In this document: piece by piece, positions 42,348 through 49,245 of the stretch | How the letters are laid out: each line of letters opens with the position of its first letter | Numbering within the stretch: the first letter of the stretch is position 1 | From: Provencibacterium sp. | GTDB lineage: Bacteria > Bacillota > Clostridia > Oscillospirales > Ruminococcaceae | Length of the DNA: 61,789 nt | NCBI GenBank assembly: GCA_022793895.1 | Contig: JAAWDS010000027.1 | Coordinates: 1-61,789 of the forward strand | Direction: 5' to 3' | Notes under the pieces: generated by a model | Told to the model about the DNA's origin: nothing | The model's database searches: none | The model's input: the letters and a program-made list of their open reading frames with translations, nothing else | Position numbers and translations under genes: made by a program

Positions 42348-44150
42348 TTGACCGATTATCAGGAAATCAGCGCGCTGTTGGTTTTCGATCGCCTGGACAG
42401 AGAAGATCCCAGCCGGCCGGACGAGCGCCCTGCCTTAGTCCGGATCTTCTGGGGCGCTTTTTATATTTTGTGGGAACTGCTGGAGTCGCTGTGTGAAAAG
42501 GTGGGCCTGTTCACCCTGGAACAACTGGAGCGCGCCTCTTTGGAGGTCCGGCGCGCCGAGTGGAACATCTATCAGGCGTTGGTTCGCTGGCGCAAGGAGA
42601 GGAAAGCCGCCCTTTACCGGTGGTTATATGAGCGGATGGAACCGCTGCGGCAGTTTGGGACTATTGTTGGCTATGCCGTTCATGCGCGCAGGCGCCGGGA
42701 GAGGCGCATTCCGCTGCGGACCCTCCTTTTAGAAATTGTTTACCGGATTTTTTATTTCTTTTGGCGGCTGGTGGTTTCGCTTCTCAACCTTGCCGCGCCG
42801 GTGGCCGCCTGTTGGCTGCTGTTTGTAGCCGTCGGCTATTTTACCAGCCTGAACTATGGGCTTTCGGTGCGCTATAATGGGACCCCCATCGGCAATGTTT
42901 CAAACGAAGCGCAGTTTGACGAGGTGCGCCGCCGCGTGGCGGAGCGCATAGGAGAAGGGGAGGATATCGGGACGGCCGATGTGTCCATGACTCTCCGGCC
43001 GATGCCCCGCACCAGCTACACCGATATGGATGAGATGGTCAACCGCCTGATAGAACTCTCCGGCCGCGATCTCTTTGAAGGGGTGGGCTTGTATATCGAC
43101 GGCCAGTTTATCGGATCCCTTCCGGACAGCGGCTGGCTGCTGGATTATCTGGATAGCCGCCTGGGCGACAGCAATCCGGCGGCAGGAGCGGAATCAGCTC
43201 GCTTTAACCACCGCTTTTCCATTCAAAAGGGGCTCTATCCGGTGTCCTCCCAGACGGCCAACGAGGTGATAGAGGAGTTATTTACCCGCAACCTCGCGGA
43301 AGAGAAAACCTATACCGTCCGCGAAGGGGATACGCCGATCGGCATCGCCTCGCAGAATGGCATTTCGCTGGATGAGCTGGTCCGGCTGAACCCGAACGTT
43401 ACCACCTCGCTGCTCATCGGCGACAGCTTGACGATTGCGCACAGCGTTCCCTACCTGCGGGTGTTGATTACCCGCACCGAGCGGGAAATCGAGGGGATCC
43501 CCTTTTCCACCATTCGCGAGGTGGATGAAGAGGAATACATTGGCTACCAGCGCATTGAGGAAGAAGGCGAGCTGGGAGAGATGGAGGTGGTCTCCGCCGT
43601 TACCTATGCGGATGGAGAGGAGCTGGAGCGCACCGAGCTTTCCCGCCGCCTGCTGCGGGATCCCACTCCGCGGCTGCTCGTAGTCGGCAGCCGTCAGCCG
43701 GAAACCCAGCCGGGCAGCGCGGCCGTGGCGGATACGACCAACGACATCATCGATTCACTGGCTGGAGAGATGTTTATCTGGCCGGTGGACGGCGGACGTA
43801 TCACGATGCCCATTTGGGGCTATAGCGGGCACACCGGCAACGATATTACCGGCATACCGGCCGGTACCACCATCCGCGCGGCGGCTTCGGGCGTTGTCAC
43901 CAAGGTGGCTTATACGGCGGGCGGTTATGGACGGCACATCATTATCACCCATCCCAACGGCATGCAGACGCTTTATGCGCACAACAGCGCCAATCTGGTC
44001 CAGGTGGGCGCCGAGGTGGTGCAGGGCCAGAAGATCGCCGAGGTTGGCCAGACGGGATGGGCTACCGGCAACCATTGCCACTTTGAAATCCGCTATAACG
44101 GTTCCTACCTCGATGCGCGTTCCTACATAGGAGTAGCCAGTCCGCGTTGA
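42348..44150 (+). CDS. Membrane-anchored M23 endopeptidase with LysM and G5 domains
   Basis: This 600-residue cell-wall enzyme has a charged cytoplasmic N-terminus (1-130), a membrane helix (LVVSLLNLAAPVAACWLLFVAVGYF, about 143-167), an outside stem, a LysM peptidoglycan-binding motif (YTVREGDTPIGIASQNGISLDELVRLNPN, about 325-360), a G5-type beta domain (about 370-450) and a C-terminal M23 peptidase. Zinc ligands are H495 and D499 in HTGND and H578 in HCHFE. It should cut peptide cross-links in peptidoglycan, for growth or division. The start is TTG 42348, with GGGGATGGGGGTG upstream; no in-frame ATG is nearby. Dispersed repeat copy B follows. Confidence 0.9.
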   Translation: MTDYQEISALLVFDRLDREDPSRPDERPALVRIFWGAFYILWELLESLCEKVGLFTLEQLERASLEVRRAEWNIYQALVRWRKERKAALYRWLYERMEPLRQFGTIVGYAVHARRRRERRIPLRTLLLEIVYRIFYFFWRLVVSLLNLAAPVAACWLLFVAVGYFTSLNYGLSVRYNGTPIGNVSNEAQFDEVRRRVAERIGEGEDIGTADVSMTLRPMPRTSYTDMDEMVNRLIELSGRDLFEGVGLYIDGQFIGSLPDSGWLLDYLDSRLGDSNPAAGAESARFNHRFSIQKGLYPVSSQTANEVIEELFTRNLAEEKTYTVREGDTPIGIASQNGISLDELVRLNPNVTTSLLIGDSLTIAHSVPYLRVLITRTEREIEGIPFSTIREVDEEEYIGYQRIEEEGELGEMEVVSAVTYADGEELERTELSRRLLRDPTPRLLVVGSRQPETQPGSAAVADTTNDIIDSLAGEMFIWPVDGGRITMPIWGYSGHTGNDITGIPAGTTIRAAASGVVTKVAYTAGGYGRHIIITHPNGMQTLYAHNSANLVQVGAEVVQGQKIAEVGQTGWATGNHCHFEIRYNGSYLDARSYIGVASPR

Positions 44151-44169
44151 TAGAGTTTGCAGCTGGTTA

Positions 44170-44366
44170 AAACAAATAGGCGCGCTGCAAAATAGAAAAC
44201 AGGCTGTAAAAGAAAGCGTGCAGCCGGCTTCTCCGGCTTGCAGAAACCGGAAAAAGCAGCGGTTTCGCACGGACAGCGCGAAATCCAGGGCGTAATCTTC
44301 GCCTCAAAAGCAGATTTTTCAAAAGGGCGTGTTGCAGAACGAAGTTCTGCAACACGCCCTTTTAAC
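44170..44366 (+). repeat. Dispersed multi-hairpin element, copy B (full length)
   Basis: This is the clearest full copy, about 197 bp. It has left end AACAAATAGGCGCGCTGCAA; hairpins GGCTG..CAGCC, CCGG..ACCGG (around TTGCAGAA) and TTTCGC..GCGAAA; GGGCG..CGCC; and a perfect 20-bp terminal stem (44321-44340 with 44344-44363, loop GAA). In that stem GTG/CAC replaces the GCG/CGC of copies A, C and D, a paired change. It lies between the co-directional M23 and SOD-like genes. Confidence 0.85.
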
Positions 44367-44426
44367 ACCCTTTTCCGGGTACGGCCATAGGATGGAAGAA
44401 ATGCGCTTATTTGGGAGGGGATTTTT

Positions 44427-44933
44427 TTGAGTTCGGTCCTGCAACGCCTACTGACCAACCTAGCGGAACCGCTTCTGTTCAAAAGGCCCGCCGCCATGGC
44501 TTTTATCCATGGTTCGGCGGACTATCCGGAATTAAAGGGGGAAGTCCGGTTCTACCAAGCGCCTGCGGGCGTGCTGGTATTGGCCGGCATTTCCGGGCTG
44601 CCCTCTGCGGGGGAGGGGTGCGAAACCGGTTTTTTCGGTTTTCATATCCACGAAGGAGAAAGCTGCACAGGGAATGTGCAGGACCCCTTTGCTAACGTCC
44701 AAACACATTTTAATCCGGAGGGCTGTCCCCATCCTGCGCATGCCGGAGATCTGCCCCCGCTTCTCAGTACCCAGGGAAACGCCTACTTAGCCGCCGTCAC
44801 CAGCCGGTTCACCATCAACGAGATTATGGGCCGCACGGTGATTATTCACGACCACCCGGATGACTTTACCACCCAGCCTTCCGGCAATTCCGGGAAAAAA
44901 ATAGGCTGCGGCCAGATAGAGGCAGTTTCATAG
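44427..44933 (+). CDS. Cu/Zn superoxide dismutase-family protein
   Basis: This 168-residue protein has the SodC pattern: GFFGFHIHEGESC (copper ligands), QTHFNPEGCPHPAHAGDLPPL (bridging and zinc ligands), VIIHDHPDDFTTQPSGNSGKKIGCGQI with the last copper His and the disulfide Cys. No signal peptide is present; the N-terminus (LQRLLTNLAEPLLF) is not secretory. Bacterial SodC is usually periplasmic or surface-attached, so a cytoplasmic form in an anaerobe is unusual. The start is TTG 44427, with GGGAGGGG upstream. It ends in a terminator and repeat copy C. Confidence 0.85.
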   Translation: MSSVLQRLLTNLAEPLLFKRPAAMAFIHGSADYPELKGEVRFYQAPAGVLVLAGISGLPSAGEGCETGFFGFHIHEGESCTGNVQDPFANVQTHFNPEGCPHPAHAGDLPPLLSTQGNAYLAAVTSRFTINEIMGRTVIIHDHPDDFTTQPSGNSGKKIGCGQIEAVS

Positions 44934-44957
44934 GAGAAAGCCCATGGGCGCTTTCCG

Positions 44958-44977
44958 GCCTTCCGGAAGGCTTTTTA
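44958..44977 (+). terminator. Terminator of the SOD-like gene
   Basis: GCCTTCCGGAAGGC followed by TTTTT, 25 bases after the stop. Confidence 0.7.
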
Positions 44978-45021
44978 GCCGCAGAGGCTCCATTGCCGCT
45001 GCGACCGGCCTTTCCTTCTTT

Positions 45022-45172
45022 CGGAAAGGGCGCGCCAAAATAGATCAGGCGGTTAAAAACATACTCCGGCCTATAAAAAAATCGTGCGGACCGCTCCCCC
45101 GGTTTGTAGGAACCGGAAAAGCTGCTTTTTTATAGGGCGCGTTGCAGAACCTAGTTCTGCAACGCGCCCTAT
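45022..45172 (+). repeat. Dispersed multi-hairpin element, short copy C
   Basis: This ~150-bp copy has GGGCGCGCCAAAATAG at the left, CCGGTTTGTAGGAACCGG, and a perfect 19-bp terminal stem (45132-45150 with 45154-45172, loop CTA). The stretch AAAAGCTGC joins directly to TTTTTTATAGGG, so the two central hairpins present in copy D are missing, as if lost between the two AAGCTGC repeats seen there. The right arm overlaps the stop codon of the convergent AraC gene. Confidence 0.85.
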
Positions 45173-45978
45173 TCGCCCTTCTGCGCTGAAGGCAGCTCTC
45201 CCATCTGGCGCTTATAGGTGCGGGTAAAATAGGAGAGGTTATGGAACCCGCAGAGCCGCGCGCTTTCGGTAATATTGTATTCCCCCGTTGCCAACAGGCT
45301 GCGTGCGTTGGTGCAGCGCAGGAAGTTGAGATACCCCACCACCGTTTGTCCGGTGAGCTCCTTGAAGGTGTGGCAGAGGTAATATTTGCTGAAGCCCACC
45401 GCGCGGCAGAGATCGTCGATAGCGATTTCCTCCGCATAGTGCTGGCGCAGATAGGCGATCACCTCCTTGCACAGATCCAGCCGTCCCATCGCCCGCCCGG
45501 CATCCGGGGCGGGATCCTCTATGGCATATTCGCGGCAGAGAAGGAGATAGAGCTCGGCAATGGCCGTCCGCACCGCCGTCCGGTAGTAGGGGCGCGCCTC
45601 GCGCAGCTCTTTACCGATGCGGGAAAAGCCTTCGCCGAACCGCTCATCCCGGACAAGGGATTGCAGCCGCACATGCGGAAGGGGAAGGTCGAGCCCTGCG
45701 AACAATCCGGGCGAGGCGATCAGGCAGTCATAGCGGCAATGGCGCTCGGCATAGACCGCATGCAGGCAGTTGGCGTTGACAACCGCTAGCTCGCCCACCG
45801 TTAAGGGGATGCGCTCCCCATCGGATAGCACCGTTCCGCTGCCCTCATAGCAGTAGAGCAGTTCCACCGCCTCGTGCCAGTGCAGGCTGCTGGAAATTCC
45901 GCCGCCCACCGTGTCCCGGTGGAAGAAAATCGGCAGAGCTGGATCGCTGTAGCGGTGCGCTTCATAGATGCCGGGCAT
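45169..45978 (-). CDS. AraC-family regulator with cupin domain
   Basis: This 269-residue regulator has an N-terminal cupin (FFHRDTVGGGISSSLHWHEAVELLYCYEGSGTV, LTVGELAVVNANCLHAV) and a C-terminal AraC domain (IAIDDLCRAVGFSKYYLCHTFKELTGQTVVGYLNFLRC; ITESARLCGFHNLSYFTRTYKRQMG). It diverges from the isomerase/oxidoreductase operon at 46164 and probably controls it in response to the sugar or cyclitol degraded there. Its last codons and TAG lie within the terminal hairpin of repeat copy C. ATG 45978 follows GGAGGGAG. Confidence 0.88.
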   Translation of the reverse strand: MPGIYEAHRYSDPALPIFFHRDTVGGGISSSLHWHEAVELLYCYEGSGTVLSDGERIPLTVGELAVVNANCLHAVYAERHCRYDCLIASPGLFAGLDLPLPHVRLQSLVRDERFGEGFSRIGKELREARPYYRTAVRTAIAELYLLLCREYAIEDPAPDAGRAMGRLDLCKEVIAYLRQHYAEEIAIDDLCRAVGFSKYYLCHTFKELTGQTVVGYLNFLRCTNARSLLATGEYNITESARLCGFHNLSYFTRTYKRQMGELPSAQKGE

Positions 45979-46052
45979 ACGGCTCCCTCCTCCAGATAAA
46001 GCAATATTGTGTTAAAGACGGGCAAGATGCTTTCTTTACTTTTTCTCGTTCT

Positions 46053-46082
46053 ATTATAGAATGAAAGAGAGTTATCCGTCAA
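46053..46082 (-). promoter_or_regulatory. Promoter of the AraC gene at 45978
   Basis: On the minus strand, TTGACG (46082-46077), an 18-bp spacer and TATAAT (46058-46053). Confidence 0.7.
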
Positions 46083-46163
46083 ATTTTTTGCTGCTTTCCG
46101 GCTGGATAGCCGTGCCGTATCCGTAATAATACAGCCATTCTATACAGAAAGGAATCCTTCCCT

Positions 46164-47012
46164 ATGTATCATTTTTCTATCGGCGTTATGCTCGACTCCT
46201 TCCGGACGGATGTCCGCAGCGCGATGCAGAAGGCCCATGAGCTGGGCGCGGCCGGGCTCCAGGTCTATGCCTCGCGCGGCGAGATGTCCCCCGACTGTGT
46301 CACTCCCGAACAGAAGCGTTCTTTTCTGGAGTTGGCGGATGCCTACGGCCTAAAGGTGGCCGCCCTCTGCGGCGATCTCGGCCAGGGCTTCTGCGATCCG
46401 CAGCGCAACCCTGGACTCATCGAACAATCCAAGCGGATTTTGGATCTGGCGAAAGAGCTGGGGACCGACGTGGTTACGACCCACATCGGCGTTGTCCCCG
46501 CCGATCCCTCCCACCCGCGCTATGCCGTTATGCAGGAGGCCTGCGGCCAATTGGCGCAGTATGCCGACAGCCTGGGCGCGCACTTTGCGATTGAAACCGG
46601 CCCGGAGTGTGCGGCGACGCTGCGCAGCTTCCTCGATTCGTTGCATTCGACCGGGGTAGCGGTCAACCTGGATCCAGCCAACTTTGTCATGGTAACGGGC
46701 GACGATCCGGCCGCTGCCGTGCACACCTTGAAGGATTATATTGTACATACCCATGCCAAGGATGGGATCAAGCTGCTGGAGCGCGATCCTGAAATCATCT
46801 ATGGCCTGCGCCCCATTGAAGAGGTGATCGAGGAGGGGGAGGCGTTCCGGGAGGTCCCGCTCGGCGAGGGCAGCGTGAACTGGCCGGAATATCTAGCCGC
46901 GCTCGACGCCGTCGGCTACCGCGGATTTTTGACCATCGAGCGGGAGGTGGGGGAGAACCCGGCCGCCGACATCGGCAAGGCGGTTCAATTCCTGCGCCAA
47001 TATGTGAAATAA
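46164..47012 (+). CDS. Sugar phosphate isomerase/epimerase (xylose-isomerase-like TIM barrel)
   Basis: This 282-residue protein of the AP_endonuc_2 superfamily shows SIGVMLDSFRTDVRSAMQKAHELGAAGLQVYASRGEM at the start, THIGVVP, IETGPECAATLRSFLD (metal Glu), VNLDPANFVMVTGDDP, VHTHAKDGIK (His-x-Lys/Asp site), EVPLGEGSVNWPEYLAAL and FLTIEREVGENP. Such enzymes interconvert ketoses or inosose-type cyclic ketones with a divalent metal. It is the first gene of a three-gene operon with an oxidoreductase and a second barrel protein. The exact substrate cannot be read from the sequence. Confidence 0.88.
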   Translation: MYHFSIGVMLDSFRTDVRSAMQKAHELGAAGLQVYASRGEMSPDCVTPEQKRSFLELADAYGLKVAALCGDLGQGFCDPQRNPGLIEQSKRILDLAKELGTDVVTTHIGVVPADPSHPRYAVMQEACGQLAQYADSLGAHFAIETGPECAATLRSFLDSLHSTGVAVNLDPANFVMVTGDDPAAAVHTLKDYIVHTHAKDGIKLLERDPEIIYGLRPIEEVIEEGEAFREVPLGEGSVNWPEYLAALDAVGYRGFLTIEREVGENPAADIGKAVQFLRQYVK

Positions 47013-47062
47013 CGGCCTGACTGCGTTCCGGCCGCTGGATAGAGAGAAAGGATGGAAGAAGC

Positions 47063-48127
47063 ATGAGTAAGCTGAAAATCGGCGTCATCGGCGTTGGCAA
47101 CATTGCGCGGGAGCATATCCAGGCCTATCTGAAAAACCCCAACACCGAGCTGTATGCCTTCTGTGACATCAACGAGGAACAACTGCGCAAAATGTCCGAG
47201 AAGTATCATATTACCCGCTGCTATACCGATAAGGAGGAGATGCTGCGCGCCCTTCCCGAACTGGATGCAGTCAGCGTCTGCACCTGGAATTCCGCGCATG
47301 CCGCCTGCGCAATTGCGGCTCTGGAGGCAGGCAAGCATGTTCTCTGCGAAAAACCGATGGCCGCCAGCGCCGAAGAGGCCCGGCAGATGGCCGCGGCCGC
47401 AGAGAAAAACGGCAAGCTGCTCCAGATCGGCTTTGTCCGCCGCTATGGCAACGACTGCGACATTGTGAAGGATTTCGCCGCGAACGGATCGCTGGGTGAT
47501 ATCTATTATGCGAAAGCCACCTATCTGCGCCGCAACGGCAACCCCGGCGGCTGGTTCGGCGATAAGTCCCGCTCGGCGGGCGGCCCGCTCATCGATCTGG
47601 GGGTTCATGTCATCGATCTGACCCGCTACCTGATGGGCAACCCCAAACCGGTATCGGTCTATGGGGCGACCTTCCAAAAGCTGTTCAACCGTCCGGGCCT
47701 CAAGGATCAGGTGGGCTACCGCTCGGTTTCTGCAGGAGAAAAGGATATCTGCGATGTGGAGGATTTGGCCAGCGCGATGATCCGCTATGACAACGGCGCC
47801 GTCTTACAGGTAGAGGCCGCCTTCTCGCTGAATATTAAGAAGGACGAGGGGATTATCCAGCTCTTTGGGACCAAGGGAGGCGTCAAGCTCGACCCGGAAT
47901 TTGAGCTGTTTACCGAGATCAACGATTACCTTGCGGATGTCCGGCTTGCCCGGCCGACCGCCCTCTCCTTCGACGGGCTCTTCTCGCGGGAGATCGATCA
48001 CTTTGTCGATTGCGTTCAGAATGGAACCCCCTGCCGCGCGCCCGCGGAGGATGGTATTGAAATCATGCGGATCCTCGATGCGGTCTATGAATCGGCGCGC
48101 ACCGGGCACGAGGTCCTTTTGGGCTAG
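47063..48127 (+). CDS. Gfo/Idh/MocA-family oxidoreductase
   Basis: This 354-residue enzyme has an NAD(P)-binding Rossmann fold (KIGVIGVGNIAREHIQAYL) and the family motif CEKPMAASAEEARQM, with the catalytic Lys in EKP. The C-terminal half carries GGPLIDLGVHVIDLTRYLMG with the second conserved Asp/His pair. Family members oxidise a sugar or cyclitol hydroxyl to a ketone. Flanked by two isomerase-like barrels, it likely makes the keto intermediate they act upon. Confidence 0.92.
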   Translation: MSKLKIGVIGVGNIAREHIQAYLKNPNTELYAFCDINEEQLRKMSEKYHITRCYTDKEEMLRALPELDAVSVCTWNSAHAACAIAALEAGKHVLCEKPMAASAEEARQMAAAAEKNGKLLQIGFVRRYGNDCDIVKDFAANGSLGDIYYAKATYLRRNGNPGGWFGDKSRSAGGPLIDLGVHVIDLTRYLMGNPKPVSVYGATFQKLFNRPGLKDQVGYRSVSAGEKDICDVEDLASAMIRYDNGAVLQVEAAFSLNIKKDEGIIQLFGTKGGVKLDPEFELFTEINDYLADVRLARPTALSFDGLFSREIDHFVDCVQNGTPCRAPAEDGIEIMRILDAVYESARTGHEVLLG

Positions 48128-48168
48128 GGCCGGAAAACAACCAGCCCTTATGAAAAAAGGAGGTTGCT

Positions 48169-49044
48169 ATGAAGATTGCATTGAGTACCTATAGCCTTCA
48201 ACGCCGGCTGGAAGAGAGAACGCTGACCCAGTTCGGGTGCATTGCCAAGGCGAAGGAGATGGGGTTTGACGCCATTGAGTTTGTCGGCATTCAGCCGCAC
48301 GACGGATCCTCCGCCGGGGAATATGCCGCCCGGCTCCGCGAGGAGTGCGAACGGCTGGAGATGCCGGTTTCCAACTACACCGTTTCCGCCGATTTCCTGC
48401 GTTGCGAAAGCGTAGAGCGCGAGGTGGAGCGGGTGCGGGGTGAGGTGGATATCGCCGCCCTGCTCGGCGCAACCAGCATGCGGCATGATGCGACCGTCGG
48501 CTATCCCGAAGGCGCGCGCGGACGCCGCGGCTTTGAGGATTGCCTGCCGGTTTTGGCGGATGCCTGCCGCCAGGTCACGCAGTATGCAAAAACCAAGGGC
48601 GTCCGGACGATGGTGGAGAACCACGGCTTTTTCTGCCAGGACAGCGAACGGGTGGAAGCGCTGGTAAACACAGTGGCGGACGATAATTTTGGGCTGCTGT
48701 GCGACATGGGCAATTTCCTCTGTGCGGATGAGGATCCGGTGCACGCCTTCTCCCGTGTCGCGCCCTATGCGTTTTATGCGCATGCGAAGGATTTTCACAT
48801 CAAGAGCGGGATGGGCCCCGATCCTGGGGACGGCTTTTTCCGCACACGGGGCGGAAACTACCTGCGCGGCGCGGTCATCGGCCATGGCGAGGTCCCGGTT
48901 CTGCAATGCCTTCAGATCCTCAAGAGCGCCGGTTATACAGGGGATTTTGCCATTGAATTTGAAGGAATCGAGGAGCCGGAGCGCGGTATCTCCATCGGCC
49001 TTGACAACCTGCGCCGGTTTATCCGCGAGGTCTATGGGCAATAA
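48169..49044 (+). CDS. Sugar phosphate isomerase/epimerase (second TIM-barrel enzyme)
   Basis: This 291-residue AP_endonuc_2-like protein shows KIALSTYSLQRRLEE, MGFDAIEFVGIQP, then TMVENHGFFCQDSERVEALV (metal Glu), FGLLCDMGNFLCADEDP (metal Asp), YAHAKDFHIKSG (His, Asp, His) and IGHGEVPVLQCLQILKSAGYTGDFAIEFEGIEEPE. It is only weakly like the barrel at 46164, so the two are likely sequential enzymes and not a recent duplication. AAAAGGAGG precedes the start. Dispersed repeat copy D follows. Confidence 0.88.
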   Translation: MKIALSTYSLQRRLEERTLTQFGCIAKAKEMGFDAIEFVGIQPHDGSSAGEYAARLREECERLEMPVSNYTVSADFLRCESVEREVERVRGEVDIAALLGATSMRHDATVGYPEGARGRRGFEDCLPVLADACRQVTQYAKTKGVRTMVENHGFFCQDSERVEALVNTVADDNFGLLCDMGNFLCADEDPVHAFSRVAPYAFYAHAKDFHIKSGMGPDPGDGFFRTRGGNYLRGAVIGHGEVPVLQCLQILKSAGYTGDFAIEFEGIEEPERGISIGLDNLRRFIREVYGQ

Positions 49045-49070
49045 GACGTTTGTTTCCTAAAAGAAGATAC

Positions 49071-49232
49071 AACAACGGGTGCGTTGCAGAGTTTCATTCC
49101 CGGTTTGTACAGACCGGAAAAAGCTGCGGTTTCGCGCGGGCAGCGCGAAATTTGGGGCGTAATCTTCGCTCCAAAAGCTGCTTTTTCAAAAGGGCGCGTT
49201 GCAAAACAAAAGTTTTGCAACGCGCCCTTTGT
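49071..49232 (+). repeat. Dispersed multi-hairpin element, copy D
   Basis: This ~162-bp copy has left end AACAACGGGTGCGTTGCAGA, then CCGGT..ACCGG, TTTCGCGC-GGGCA-GCGCGAAA, TTTGGGGCG..CGCTCCAAA, and a perfect 19-bp terminal stem (49189-49207 with 49212-49230, loop AAAA). GCAAAAC/GTTTTGC replaces GCAGAAC/GTTCTGC, a paired change. The first hairpin of copy B (GGCTG..CAGCC) is missing. It lies between convergent genes. Confidence 0.85.
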
Positions 49233-49245
49233 TATGCTGCTTCTT

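Noticed and set aside
44167-44355. Short frames inside the dispersed repeats (also near 25676-25870 and 49084-49311)
   Set aside because: They arise from the repeated hairpin sequence, differ in frame between copies and have no proper ribosome site.
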